Shown here in pieces: positions 24,428-33,539 of a stretch of DNA of 64,000 nucleotides (position 1 is its first letter; each line of letters opens with the position of its first letter). The translations under genes and the position numbers were made by a program. This DNA is from Nocardioides sp. R-C-SC26 (GTDB taxonomy: Bacteria > Actinomycetota > Actinomycetes > Propionibacteriales > Nocardioidaceae). The notes under the pieces are model-generated. The model worked only from the letters and a program-made list of their open reading frames with translations, was not told the DNA's origin and did no database searches. The stretch is from the NCBI RefSeq assembly GCF_021246465.1, contig NZ_JAHRHK010000002.1, positions 247,234 to 311,233 of the forward strand, given 5' to 3'.

Positions 24428-25471
24428 TCAGGGGGTGGCCGGTGACGTCGCGGAGGTGGTCGGGGCGTGCGCGTGCCGGCGGCGCAGGACGGCCCGGCCC
24501 GGCACCCACAGGAGCGCCAGCAGGACGGCGAAGGGCAGCACCGCACCGAGTGCGGTCAGCAGACCGACGGTCGCACCGGTGAAGGCATCCCAGCCCTTCT
24601 CCAGGCCGGCGACGAAGCCGTCCTCGTCCTTCTTCTCCGTCACCCCCTCCTTCTCGTCCGGTCGTTCGATCGAGACCGTGATGGTCGAGCGCGCGGCCTG
24701 GCCGCGCAGGAAGGTCTGCCGCTTCTCCAGTGAGCCGAGGTCCGCCTCGCGCCGCGACAGCTCGCGCTCGATGTTGACGATGTCGCGGATGCTGCTCGCC
24801 CGGTCGAGCAGCTCGCTGATCCGGTCGATGCTGCGCCGCTGCAGCTGGACACGCACGCCGGTGTCGATCACCTGGGTCGTGACGTCCTCGACCGAGCTGG
24901 TGGTGCTGATCAGGTCGGCGACCTCCTCCAGTTCGCCCATCACGTCGGTGAACGCCGCGACGGGCACCCGCAGCACGAGCCGTGCGCGCTCGGGCTCGCC
25001 GTCCTCGCTGGCCTCGGTGGACTCCTCGGCGAGTTCGCCGCGGTAGGTGTCGACGATCTTCTGGACGTCGAACCGCGCCGCCCCGACGTCGTCGGATCGC
25101 AGGGCGACGTTGCCCTGCTTGATCAGGGCGCGGGTCGCGCCCGGCGTCGACGGCGTCGTGGGCTCCTCCGCGGTGGCGCTGCTGGCTCCGGCGTCGCGGG
25201 CGCTGGAGAGCGCGCTGAACGCATTGTCCGCGTCGCCGTAGGCCAGCTCGCTGCGCGACTCCGTGGCCGCGGCGGGCGCCCCTCCGTCGGTCGTCGCCGC
25301 CCGGCCGATCGCGTCGCCGTCGCCTGCCGACGCGCTGTCCGAGGACGACGAGCACCCGGCCAGTGCGAGCAGTGCCAACGCCGCGGCGGCCGCGAGCGAC
25401 CGGGTGAGCGGCAGCGGACGGTCCGTTCCGGCAACGGGAGCAGAGGCGGGAGACGTCGGTCGCGGGTCCAT
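24428..25471 (-). CDS. DUF4349 lipoprotein
   Basis: 347 residues. The signal sequence ends in the lipobox LALAGC with Cys40, followed by an Asp/Ser/Ala-rich linker. The DUF4349 domain covers about 110-320: ALIKQGNVALRSDDVGAARF, RLVLRVPVAAFTDVMGEL, then a coiled-coil stretch rich in Arg and Glu (about 205-265). A C-terminal transmembrane helix follows (LLTALGAVLPFAVLLALLWV). Lipid anchor plus C-terminal helix makes it an envelope protein; function unknown. It begins four bases after the LysR stop, so the two are probably cotranscribed. Confidence 0.85.
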   Translation of the reverse strand: MDPRPTSPASAPVAGTDRPLPLTRSLAAAAALALLALAGCSSSSDSASAGDGDAIGRAATTDGGAPAAATESRSELAYGDADNAFSALSSARDAGASSATAEEPTTPSTPGATRALIKQGNVALRSDDVGAARFDVQKIVDTYRGELAEESTEASEDGEPERARLVLRVPVAAFTDVMGELEEVADLISTTSSVEDVTTQVIDTGVRVQLQRRSIDRISELLDRASSIRDIVNIERELSRREADLGSLEKRQTFLRGQAARSTITVSIERPDEKEGVTEKKDEDGFVAGLEKGWDAFTGATVGLLTALGAVLPFAVLLALLWVPGRAVLRRRHAHAPTTSATSPATP

Positions 25472-25475
25472 GCCG

Positions 25476-26459
25476 TTACGACGTGGCGACCTCGCCCGGG
25501 GTTCCGCGCAGTTCGGCGGCGATGCCCGCGGCTGCGTCGGCCGGTGGTGCGGCCATCGATGGGCCCGGCGCGCTCCACTGCTCGAGGAGCGCTCGACGCA
25601 CCGTGTCGGACGGCGTCGCGTGGCCGCTCGTGCCGCGGCGTGTGCGGATCACGAGCGCGACGGCCGGCTGCGGGCCGCCCAGCGGACGCGCCACGACGGT
25701 GCCCGAGAGGAGGAGCGGATCGCCCGCGACGGCATGCTCGGGCAGGATTCCCAGCCCCGCGCCGCGTGCCACGAGCGTGAGCACGCCGGTCGAGTCGTCG
25801 ACGTGGTGGGTGTGGCCGGTCCGCGGTCCGAGGATGCGCGCTGCGAGCCGATGCAGGACGTGACCCGGCCGCGGGTGCACGAGGACGGCGCGCGCGGCGT
25901 CGTCGGGCGTGAGGAACGGGCGGCCGGCCAGCGGATGTGCGGCCGGAAGCACCGCGACGGGGGCGCTGGTCGCCAACTGCACCTGCTCGACGTCGCGTTC
26001 GACGGCGGGTGGTTCGTCGAGGAGGTGCTCGACCAGGGCCAGGTCGATCCGTCCGTCGAGGAGAGCCCGCTCGGCCTCGGCTGCGGTCAGCGTCCGCACG
26101 TCGACTCGGAGCTCGGGATGGGCGGTCCGGCAGTGCGCGATCGCCGCAGCCAGGCCGGAGTCGCCGGCGCTCGTGCCGACTCGAACCGGCCGGAGCTCGA
26201 TGCTCGGGTCGCCCGCGGCGACCCGCAGGCGGTCGACGGCGTCCAGGACGTCGACGATGTGCTGGTAGAGGCGGCGGCCCGCGGCCGAGATCCGAGCCCC
26301 TGAGCGATGGCGGTCGAGAAGCGCGGTGCCGAGCTCGCGCTCGAGCTTGCTCAGGGCCTCGCTCAGCGCCGGTTGGGAGAGATGGAGCTGCTCGCTCGCG
26401 CGTCGCAACGAGCCGTGCTGCACCACGGCGGTCAGGTACTCCAGCTGTTCGATCCTCAT
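25476..26459 (-). CDS. LysR-family transcriptional regulator
   Basis: 327 residues. The N-terminal winged helix-turn-helix reads MRIEQLEYLTAVVQHGSLRR then LHLSQPALSEALSKLERELG. The effector domain has two lobes, with VGTSAGDSGLAAAI and GLGILPEHAV. A GGAG site precedes the ATG. It is divergent from the first organosulfur transcription unit, so control of the sulfur genes is likely. LysR regulators such as CysB/Cbl play this role elsewhere. It also seems to lead the DUF4349-ltaE genes. Confidence 0.88.
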   Translation of the reverse strand: MRIEQLEYLTAVVQHGSLRRASEQLHLSQPALSEALSKLERELGTALLDRHRSGARISAAGRRLYQHIVDVLDAVDRLRVAAGDPSIELRPVRVGTSAGDSGLAAAIAHCRTAHPELRVDVRTLTAAEAERALLDGRIDLALVEHLLDEPPAVERDVEQVQLATSAPVAVLPAAHPLAGRPFLTPDDAARAVLVHPRPGHVLHRLAARILGPRTGHTHHVDDSTGVLTLVARGAGLGILPEHAVAGDPLLLSGTVVARPLGGPQPAVALVIRTRRGTSGHATPSDTVRRALLEQWSAPGPSMAAPPADAAAGIAAELRGTPGEVATS

Positions 26460-26580
26460 GACGCTCCTCGGGCGGGTGGGACGGGGGAGTGGTGCTGCTC
26501 GACAGGGGTCGACCGGTGATCGGGGTGATCGGTCGCGGCTCGCTGGGGGTCGGCGACGCCGAGGTCGGGGGACGTGAACG

Positions 26581-26613
26581 ATGCCCTTAAGGGAAGTAAG
26601 TTACTAGACAAAG
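26581..26613 (+). promoter_or_regulatory. Promoter of the first sulfur unit, shared block A
   Basis: The AT-rich block contains the palindrome CCCTTAAGGG (26584-26593) and TAGACA, whose first base is 36 bases before the ATG. Aligned without gaps to the block at 29387-29419, 19 of 33 bases match, including TTAA and AGT..CTA. Confidence 0.55.
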
Positions 26614-26640
26614 TTCAACACGGACAGGAGACCCCCCGAG

Positions 26641-27897
26641 ATGACCCTGCAAGTCCCCACGCAAGCGCCGGGCAGCACCACGGCGGCGCGGCCCGACGAC
26701 GCCCTGGCGTCGCCCGACCACTGGATCGAACGTGCGCGGCAGGTCGCCACGACGCTCGCTGCGGACGCCGTCGAGCGCGACCGTGCCAACCAGACGCCGC
26801 ACGCCGAGGTGCGCCTGCTCAAGGAGTCGGGCCTGGTGACGCTGCTGGGGCCGGTCGAGCACGGCGGCGCCGGGCAGGACTGGACGACCGCGTTGCGGGT
26901 GGTACGGGCGGTCTCCGCCGGCGACGGGTCGATCGGCCAGCTGCTCGGCTACCACTACCTGTGGGCCTGGGCGGCACGCCTGGTCGGCACGCCCGAGCAG
27001 ATCGTCGCGGTCGAGGAGCAGGCCACGCGTGAGCAGTGGTTCTTCGGGGGAGCGGTCAACCCGCGCGATGCCGACCTCTCCATCCGGATCGAGGGCGACG
27101 ATCTCGTCTACTTCGGCGAGAAGTCGTTCTCCACCGGCGGTCGCGTCTCCGACGTGACCGTGCTCGAAGGTGTCATCGAGGGCACCGATCAGCACGCCTT
27201 CGCGATCGTGCCGACCGACCAGGCCGGCATCCGGTTCAAGGGTGACTGGGACAGCCTGGGCCAACGGCTCACCGAGAGTGGCGGCGTCGTCATCGACGGC
27301 GTGCGGGTTCCCCGCGCGGCGGCGGCGGGATACGCCGTCGTCGACGGCGTGTGGTCGTTCCAGCCGCGGGTGTACAACACCCTGAACGTGCCGTTGATCC
27401 AGCTGATCTTCGCCAACATCTACCTCGGCATCGCCGAGGGCGCGCTGGCCACCGCGGCCACCTACACGCGCGAGCGCACCCGCGCCTGGCCCTACAGCCA
27501 CGACCTCAAGGCCCGTGCCACCGACGAGTTCTACGTGCTGGAGGCCTACGGCGATCTGCGCTCCAAGCTCTGGGCGGCCGAGGCGCTCGCGGAGCGCGCG
27601 GCCGGCCTGATCGAGGAGATCAACGCCCACGCCGACTCCGTGACCGCCGCCGAGCGGGGCGAGGCGGCGGTCGTCATCGCCGCGGCCAAACAGGTGGCGA
27701 TCGATGTCGGACTGGGGATCGGCACGCGGATCTTCGGCGTCACCGGTGCCCGCGCGACCGCGTCGACGGTCGGCCTGGACATCTTCTGGCGCAACATCCG
27801 CACGCACTCCCTGCACGACCCCGTCGCGCACAAGCGTGCCGAGGTGGGCCGGTACGCACTGCTCGGGGAGATCCCCGAGCCGACGTGGTACACGTGA
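26641..27897 (+). CDS. SfnC/DszC-like flavin-dependent monooxygenase (acyl-CoA dehydrogenase fold)
   Basis: 418 residues with the acyl-CoA dehydrogenase fold in the version used by dibenzothiophene monooxygenase DszC and SfnC. The N-terminal helical domain has LLKESGLVTLLGPVEHGGAG, the beta domain GEKSFSTGGRVSDVTVLEGV and DWDSLGQRLTESGG, and the C-terminal domain ends HSLHDPVAHKRAEVGRYALL. These enzymes use reduced FMN from a separate reductase to oxygenate sulfur compounds. GGAG lies ten bases before the ATG. It is the first gene of the unit and divergent from lysR. The substrate is inferred from the cluster. Confidence 0.82.
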   Translation: MTLQVPTQAPGSTTAARPDDALASPDHWIERARQVATTLAADAVERDRANQTPHAEVRLLKESGLVTLLGPVEHGGAGQDWTTALRVVRAVSAGDGSIGQLLGYHYLWAWAARLVGTPEQIVAVEEQATREQWFFGGAVNPRDADLSIRIEGDDLVYFGEKSFSTGGRVSDVTVLEGVIEGTDQHAFAIVPTDQAGIRFKGDWDSLGQRLTESGGVVIDGVRVPRAAAAGYAVVDGVWSFQPRVYNTLNVPLIQLIFANIYLGIAEGALATAATYTRERTRAWPYSHDLKARATDEFYVLEAYGDLRSKLWAAEALAERAAGLIEEINAHADSVTAAERGEAAVVIAAAKQVAIDVGLGIGTRIFGVTGARATASTVGLDIFWRNIRTHSLHDPVAHKRAEVGRYALLGEIPEPTWYT

Positions 27898-27908
27898 GCG
27901 GGCCTGCG

Positions 27909-29255
27909 ATGACCACGGAGTCCACGACGCGAGCAGATCTCGCGAACGCCGACGGTGCGCCCGTCGGGGGAGCAGGGGTCGGGGCGCTGCCGTTCCTCGA
28001 CCGCCCGGTGCAGCGCACGCCCTTGATCGAGAACCTGCGTACCGAGTTGGCGCCACTTTTCGCGGAGATCGCCGCCGGCGCGGTGCAGCGCGAACTCGAC
28101 GAGGAGCTGCCGGTGGCACAGGTGCAGCTGCTGAAGAAGGCCGGCTTCGGTGCGCTTCGCGTGCCGCGCGAGCACGGCGGCCGCGGGGCGAGCCTGGTGG
28201 GGCTTACGCAGCTCTGGATCGGCCTCGCGGCCGCCGGCGCCAACCTGCCCCAGGCGCTCCGCGGTCACGCGGCGCTCGTGGAGGACCGGCTGTGGCAGCA
28301 CTCCCGCGGTCGCGACCAGCGGCCCTGGTTCCACCGGTTCGCTGCGGGGGAGATCGCCGGCAACGCGTGGTCGGAGACCGGGGGGACGCGCATCGACACC
28401 CAGCGCACCGAACTGCTCCGCACCGATCGCGGGGACTACCGCCTGGACGGCCGCAAGTTCTACACGACCGGCACGATCTACGCCGAGTGGGCCGACGTCT
28501 ACGCCCGACGGGTCAACCCCGAGGGTGACGACGACTTCGTCATCGCGCTCGTCGACACCCGCCAAGCAGGCGTCAGCGTCCTCAACGACTGGGACGGGTT
28601 CGGGCAGCGCGGAACCGGCAGCGGCACCGCGACCTTCCAGGGTGCCCACGTGCCCGCCGTCGACGTACTGCCGTTCGGCGAGCGCTTCCCGTATCAGACC
28701 GCGCTCTACCAGGTGAATCTGCTGGCCACGCTGAGCGGCATCGGCCGCGCCGCGCTCGCGGACGCCGTCACGCACGTGCGCTCCCGCGACCGCACCTACT
28801 CCCACGGCAACGCGCCTCGGGTGCGGGACGACGCGCAGGTCCTGGCGCGCATCGGCGAGATCGCGGCGTCGGTCTACGTCGCGGAGGCGGCGACCATCCG
28901 CGTCGCAGCCGCCCTCCAGGACGTCGCCGACCTCGTCTCGCGCGCCGATTCCGAGCCGGAGCGGGTGGCTGCGGCGAACGAGGCCGCCGAGGTGGAGTCC
29001 TCCGCGGCGCAGGTCGTGGTGACCGAGCTGGTCGTGCGTGCGACGTCCGACCTCTTCGACACGCTCGGGGCCTCGGCCACGGGTCGCACCCAGGGGTTGG
29101 ACCGGCACTGGCGCAACGCGCGCACGGTCTCCTCCCACAACCCGCGCATCTTCAAGGCACGTGTGGTGGGCGACCACGTCGTCAACGGCACGCCGCCGCC
29201 GTATGCGTGGGCGATCGGCGCCACCGAGCGTGATCAGGACTGGTCGTCGCGCTAG
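27909..29255 (+). CDS. Second SfnC/DszC-like flavin-dependent monooxygenase
   Basis: 448 residues of the same fold as its neighbour: LLKKAGFGALRVPREHGGRG, GRKFYTTGTIYAEWADVYAR, DWDGFGQRGTGSGTATF and a C-terminal HWRNARTVSSHNPRIFKARV. It has an extra N-terminal extension of about 40 residues. A GTG at 27894 overlapping the previous stop is an alternative start; neither start has a good ribosome binding site, which suggests translational coupling. A strong hairpin follows, ending the first sulfur transcription unit. Confidence 0.82.
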   Translation: MTTESTTRADLANADGAPVGGAGVGALPFLDRPVQRTPLIENLRTELAPLFAEIAAGAVQRELDEELPVAQVQLLKKAGFGALRVPREHGGRGASLVGLTQLWIGLAAAGANLPQALRGHAALVEDRLWQHSRGRDQRPWFHRFAAGEIAGNAWSETGGTRIDTQRTELLRTDRGDYRLDGRKFYTTGTIYAEWADVYARRVNPEGDDDFVIALVDTRQAGVSVLNDWDGFGQRGTGSGTATFQGAHVPAVDVLPFGERFPYQTALYQVNLLATLSGIGRAALADAVTHVRSRDRTYSHGNAPRVRDDAQVLARIGEIAASVYVAEAATIRVAAALQDVADLVSRADSEPERVAAANEAAEVESSAAQVVVTELVVRATSDLFDTLGASATGRTQGLDRHWRNARTVSSHNPRIFKARVVGDHVVNGTPPPYAWAIGATERDQDWSSR

Positions 29256-29292
29256 GGACGCGGTGATCCGACGTCGTGCCGACGCGACGTCC

Positions 29293-29335
29293 GACGGGGC
29301 GGAAGGTGGTCATCGGGTCCACCGACCGCCCCGTC
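29293..29335 (+). terminator. Hairpin ending the first sulfur transcription unit
   Basis: Outer arms GACGGGGCGG (29293-29302) and CCGCCCCGTC (29326-29335) are perfect. Inner arms GGTGG (29305-29309) and CCACC (29319-29323) extend the stem. Confidence 0.75.
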
Positions 29336-29386
29336 GTCGTTGCCGAGACGGCAAGCGGCGTCCGCCAGGCGAGCCGAGTTGGGTTG

Positions 29387-29419
29387 ATCCGTTTAATCCA
29401 ATAAAGTCGCTAAAGATAA
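29387..29419 (+). promoter_or_regulatory. Promoter of the second sulfur unit, shared block B
   Basis: An AT-rich block with TTTAATCC and CTAAAGATAA. The hexamer TAAAGA starts 36 bases before the GTG of sfnG, the same distance as TAGACA in block A, and 19 of 33 bases match that block. Confidence 0.55.
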
Positions 29420-29446
29420 CCCGAATCGCATGACAGGAGTTCCGCT

Positions 29447-30571
29447 GTGAGCAACGCCCCTCTGCCGGCTTCGTTCCACGAGCCGCTCAAGTTCGCCTAC
29501 TGGGTGCCCAACGTCAGCGGCGGCCTGGTCGTCAGCACCATCGAGCAGCGCACCGACTGGAGCTACGACTACAACAAGCGGCTCGCGATCCTCGCGGAGA
29601 ACAACGGCTTCGAATACGCCCTCTCCCAGGTGCGGTACATCGCCTCCTACGGCGCGGCATACCAGCACGAGTCGACCAGCATCAGCCTGGCGCTGGCGTT
29701 GGCCACGGAGCGCCTGAAGGTGATCGCGGCCATCCACCCCGGACTCTGGCATCCCGGGGTGCTCGCCAAGTGGATCGCCTCGGCCGACCAGATCACCGAC
29801 GGCCGTCTGGCGATCAACGTGGTGAGCGGTTGGTTCAAGGACGAGTTCACCAAACTCGGCGAGCCGTGGCTCGAGCACGGCGAGCGGTACCGCCGCTCGG
29901 AGGAGTTCATCCGCTACGTCCGCGAGCTCTGGACGTCCGAGCACGCGGAGTTCAACGGCGACTTCTACCGGCTCCACGACTTCGACCTGAAGCCGAAGCC
30001 TGCGCAGGTGGCAGGTCGGGCCCACCCCGACATCTTCATGGGCGGCAACTCCACCGATGCTCGCGGCATGGGCGGCCGGGTCGCCGACTGGTACTTCTCC
30101 AACGGCAACACCCCCGACGGCATCGCCGAGCAGATCCGCGACGTCAACGACGTCGCCTCCGTCCACGGACGCAGCGGTGCGGTGCGGTTCGGCGTCAACG
30201 GCTTCCTGATCGGTCGCGACTCCGAGGCTGAGGCGCGCGAGGTGCTGCGCGAGATCGTCGCCAAGGCCGACCGCGAGGCCGTCGAGGGCTTCGGCTCCGC
30301 CGTCAAGCAGGCCGGTCAGTCGACCGGTGACAAGAAGGGGATGTGGCAGGACTCCGAGTTCGCCGACCTGGTCCAGTACAACGACGGTTTCCGCACCGGC
30401 CTGATCGGCACGCCCGAGCAGATCGCCACCCGGATGATCGACTACAAGAAGCGTGGCGTGAACCTCTTCCTGCTCGGCTTCCTCCACTATCTCGAGGACG
30501 TCGAGTACTTCGGTCGGGAGATCCTGCCCATCGTGCGCGAGCTCGAAGCCGCAGAGCTCGCGGCCGTGTGA
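29447..30571 (+). CDS. sfnG: Dimethylsulfone monooxygenase SfnG (luciferase-like)
   Basis: 374 residues of the FMNH2-dependent bacterial luciferase-like family. It opens FAYWVPNVSGGLVVSTIEQR, then shows YDYNKRLAILAENNGFEYAL, AAIHPGLWHPGVLAKW, GRLAINVVSGWFKDEF and PDIFMGGNSTDARGMGGR, the pattern of SfnG, which converts dimethylsulfone to methanesulfinate. The GTG has AGGAG seven bases upstream. It is the first gene of the second sulfur unit. The reduced flavin would come from the reductases encoded at its end. Confidence 0.87.
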   Translation: MSNAPLPASFHEPLKFAYWVPNVSGGLVVSTIEQRTDWSYDYNKRLAILAENNGFEYALSQVRYIASYGAAYQHESTSISLALALATERLKVIAAIHPGLWHPGVLAKWIASADQITDGRLAINVVSGWFKDEFTKLGEPWLEHGERYRRSEEFIRYVRELWTSEHAEFNGDFYRLHDFDLKPKPAQVAGRAHPDIFMGGNSTDARGMGGRVADWYFSNGNTPDGIAEQIRDVNDVASVHGRSGAVRFGVNGFLIGRDSEAEAREVLREIVAKADREAVEGFGSAVKQAGQSTGDKKGMWQDSEFADLVQYNDGFRTGLIGTPEQIATRMIDYKKRGVNLFLLGFLHYLEDVEYFGREILPIVRELEAAELAAV

Positions 30572-31797
30572 TGGTCGCGACGATCAACGAACCGCGCCAG
30601 GGACGCCGAGGAGTTCCGTACCTGACGGCCGAGTCGGCGGGCGCCGCAGCTGCGGCTCTGGCCGACACCTTCGCCTTGGACGCCGCTCGCCGCGACGCCG
30701 AGCGTGAGCTGCCGGCCCGGGAGCTCGCCGAGCTCGCGGCGTCCGGACTGCTCGCGATCACGGTGCCGGCCGCCTACGGAGGCGCCGACCTCACCGTCGA
30801 GGTCGTCGCCGAGGTCTTCCGGCTGCTTGCCACCGGCGATCCCAGCATCGCCCAGATCCCGCTCAGCCACTTCGTGTACGTCAACGCTCTCCGGCAGCGG
30901 GGGACGGCGAGTCAGCAGCGGTTCTTCTTCGATGAGGTCCTCGCCGGACGCTGGTTCGGCAATGCGCAGTCGGAGGTGGGCAGCAAGCACGTGCGCGACC
31001 ACGCCACCACGCTGCGCCCCGACGGCGACGCGGGAGACCGCTGGATCCTCTCCGGCGAGAAGGGCTACTGCACCGGTGCGCTGTTCGCGGACTGGATCCC
31101 GGTGCTCGCGCACCTCGACGATGACGGGCCGCTGCACATCGCCTGGGTCGAGCGCGGCGCACCGGGCCTGGCGGTGATCGACGACTGGGACGGGATGGGC
31201 CAACGCACGACCGGCAGCGGCACCGTCCGGTTGGACGGCGTCGTGGTCACCGACGCGCGGATCACGCCGTACCACCTGACATTCGAACAGCCCTCGACGT
31301 ACGGCTCGTTCGCCCAGGTGCTGCATGCTGCACTCGATGCCGGCATCGCGCGTGCCGCGCTGACCGAGGCTGCCGCCTTCGTGCGCAGCAGCAGTCGGCC
31401 GTACCCCGATGCCCAGGTCGAGCGGGCCGCCGACGACCCGCTGATCGTGCACGCCTTCGGTCAGATGGAGGTGGCCGTCCGGGCGGCTGAGGCGCTCGTG
31501 GCCGAAGGAGCTCGCGCCGTCGATCGGGCCAACGTCCGCCTCGACGCCGACGCCGCCGCCGCCGCCTCGCTCGCGGTCGCCGCAGCGCGTGCCGCGACGA
31601 CGTCGGCGTCGATCGAGGCCTCCAGCCGGCTGTTCGAGGTGGCAGGAACCCGTGCTGCGCTCGACGGGCTCAACCTCCATCGCCACTGGCGCAATGCACG
31701 CACCCACACCCTGCACGACCCGGCGCAATGGAAGATCCACCACCTCGGCCGATGGTCCCTCGAGGGCACACGTCCGCCGCGCCACGGTCAGATCTGA
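30571..31797 (+). CDS. Third SfnC/DszC-like flavin-dependent monooxygenase
   Basis: 408 residues with the acyl-CoA dehydrogenase fold of the SfnC/DszC group: ITVPAAYGGADLTVEVVAEV, FGNAQSEVGSKHVRDHATTL, DWDGMGQRTTGSGTVRLDGV and HWRNARTHTLHDPAQWKIHH. The ATG shares a base with the sfnG stop (TGATG). With sfnG and ssuD on either side, a role in sulfonate or sulfone oxidation is likely, but the substrate cannot be read from sequence. Confidence 0.82.
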   Translation: MVATINEPRQGRRGVPYLTAESAGAAAAALADTFALDAARRDAERELPARELAELAASGLLAITVPAAYGGADLTVEVVAEVFRLLATGDPSIAQIPLSHFVYVNALRQRGTASQQRFFFDEVLAGRWFGNAQSEVGSKHVRDHATTLRPDGDAGDRWILSGEKGYCTGALFADWIPVLAHLDDDGPLHIAWVERGAPGLAVIDDWDGMGQRTTGSGTVRLDGVVVTDARITPYHLTFEQPSTYGSFAQVLHAALDAGIARAALTEAAAFVRSSSRPYPDAQVERAADDPLIVHAFGQMEVAVRAAEALVAEGARAVDRANVRLDADAAAAASLAVAAARAATTSASIEASSRLFEVAGTRAALDGLNLHRHWRNARTHTLHDPAQWKIHHLGRWSLEGTRPPRHGQI

Positions 31798-31809
31798 AGG
31801 AGAAGAAGA

Positions 31810-32970
31810 GTGTCATCGCTGAGGTTTCACTGGTTCCTGCCCACCAACGGCGGCGACGGTCGGCACATGGTCGGTGGCGGTCACGGCCTGGCCGCCGGTC
31901 AGGCGGGACGTCCCGCCAGCCTGGGCTACCTGGGCCAGGTGGCACGTGCCGCCGAGCTCAACGGCTTCGAGGCCGCCCTGACGCCCACGGGCGCGTGGTG
32001 CGAGGACGCCTGGGTCTCCACCGCGATGCTGAGCCAGCTCTCGGAGCGGTTGCGGTTCCTGGTGGCCTTCCGGCCCGGCTTGGTCTCGCCGTTCCTCGCT
32101 GCGCAGATGGCCGCCACGTACCAGAACCTCACCGGCGGGCGCCTGCTGCTCAACGTCGTCACCGGAGGGGAGAGCCACGAACAGCGCATGTTCGGAGACT
32201 TCCTCGACAAGGACGAGCGCTACGCCCGGTGCGATGAGTTCCTCGACATCGTGCGACGACTGTGGGCAGGCGAGACCGTCGACCTGGACGGGGAGCACCT
32301 GCGCATCGATGCCGGCCGGCTCGGCCAGATCCCCGACCCGCTTCCCGAGATCTACTTCGGCGGCTCCTCGCCCGCCGCCGGCCGAGTCGCCGCGCGGCAC
32401 GCCGACGTCTACCTGACGTGGGGTGAGCCGCCCGAGGCGGTGGCGAAGAAGATCGCCTGGATCCGTGAGCTCGCCGCCGAGGAAGGGCGTGAGCTGCGCT
32501 TCGGCATCAGGTTCCACACCATCACCCGCGACACCAGCGAGGAGGCGTGGGCCGAGGCCGACCGGCTGCTCGCCGGCGTGGACCCCGCAACCCTGGCCAC
32601 CGTCCAGGCCGGACTCGGACGCAGCGAGTCCGAGGGGCAGCGGCGGATGCTCGAGCTGCACGGCGGGAGCACCGACGGCCTGGAGGTCTACCCGAACGTC
32701 TGGGCCGGCGTCGGCCTGGTGCGCGGTGGTGCCGGCACCGCGCTCGTGGGAAGTCACGAGGAGGTCGCCGACCGGGTCGAGGAGTATGCCGACCTCGGCA
32801 TCAGCGAGTTCGTGCTCTCGGCGTACCCGCACCTGGAAGGTGCCTACTGGTTCGGTGAGGGCGTCCTGCCGATCCTGGAACGACGAGGTCGTTGGCAGCA
32901 CCCGGCGCCCGCGCGTCACCACACCACCGCGGTGCCCTTCGCCGCGGCCGGCCGCACGGCGGCGTCATGA
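31810..32970 (+). CDS. ssuD: FMNH2-dependent alkanesulfonate monooxygenase
   Basis: 386 residues, similar to E. coli SsuD (381). The luciferase-like barrel opens LRFHWFLPTNGGDGRHMVGG and includes AFRPGLVSPFLAAQMAATYQ, GRLLLNVVTGGE, EIYFGGSSPAAGRVAARHAD and DLGISEFVLSAYPHLEGAYW, the SsuD pattern. It releases sulfite and an aldehyde from alkanesulfonates. A strong AAGGAG site precedes the GTG. Its stop overlaps the FMN reductase start by four bases. Confidence 0.88.
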   Translation: MSSLRFHWFLPTNGGDGRHMVGGGHGLAAGQAGRPASLGYLGQVARAAELNGFEAALTPTGAWCEDAWVSTAMLSQLSERLRFLVAFRPGLVSPFLAAQMAATYQNLTGGRLLLNVVTGGESHEQRMFGDFLDKDERYARCDEFLDIVRRLWAGETVDLDGEHLRIDAGRLGQIPDPLPEIYFGGSSPAAGRVAARHADVYLTWGEPPEAVAKKIAWIRELAAEEGRELRFGIRFHTITRDTSEEAWAEADRLLAGVDPATLATVQAGLGRSESEGQRRMLELHGGSTDGLEVYPNVWAGVGLVRGGAGTALVGSHEEVADRVEEYADLGISEFVLSAYPHLEGAYWFGEGVLPILERRGRWQHPAPARHHTTAVPFAAAGRTAAS

Positions 32971-33539
32971 GTAGGTCGAACGAGCCGATCGAGGCGAGTA
33001 CGCGGATCTCGGTCGTCGTCGGGAATCCGCGCCCGGACTCTCGAACCTTGCGGTCCGCGGTCCATCTCGCGCACGCGCTGACCGGACGGGACCCGGGCCT
33101 GGTCGTCGACCTGGCGCGGATCGGTGCGGGGCTGCTCGACCCCGACGACGTCGAGGTCACGGGCATCGTGGCCGAGGTCGCGGCCTCCGATCTCGTGGTG
33201 GTCGCCTCCCCGACCTACAAGGCGACCTACACCGGCTTGCTGAAACTCTTCCTCGACCGCTTCGCACCCACCTACGGAACCGGCCTGACCGGCATCGCCG
33301 TCCCGCTCATGCTGGGTGCCGGCTCCGAGCACGCTCTGGCGGCGGAGTACACGCTGCGGCCCGTGCTCACCGAGATCGGCGGGCTCGTGGTGACCCGATC
33401 GCTCTTCGTGCTCGACAGTCGCCACGACGATCCCGAGTCGTACGGGGCCTGGCTCGCCGAGTCGCGCCCCGTCGTTCGAGCGCTGTTGGGTGCCACCCCC
33501 GCCAGCAGGCCCGCAACCCCGACAGGAGCCGTCGCATGA
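32967..33539 (+). CDS. NAD(P)H-dependent FMN reductase (SsuE/MsuE type)
   Basis: 190 residues with a flavodoxin-like fold. ISVVVGNPRPDSRT is the phosphate-binding loop for FMN, and SPTYKATYTGLLKLFLDRF matches SsuE/MsuE-type reductases. It would supply reduced FMN to the monooxygenases upstream. It overlaps ssuD and the next gene by four bases each, so the three are tightly coupled. Confidence 0.87.
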   Translation: MSRSNEPIEASTRISVVVGNPRPDSRTLRSAVHLAHALTGRDPGLVVDLARIGAGLLDPDDVEVTGIVAEVAASDLVVVASPTYKATYTGLLKLFLDRFAPTYGTGLTGIAVPLMLGAGSEHALAAEYTLRPVLTEIGGLVVTRSLFVLDSRHDDPESYGAWLAESRPVVRALLGATPASRPATPTGAVA

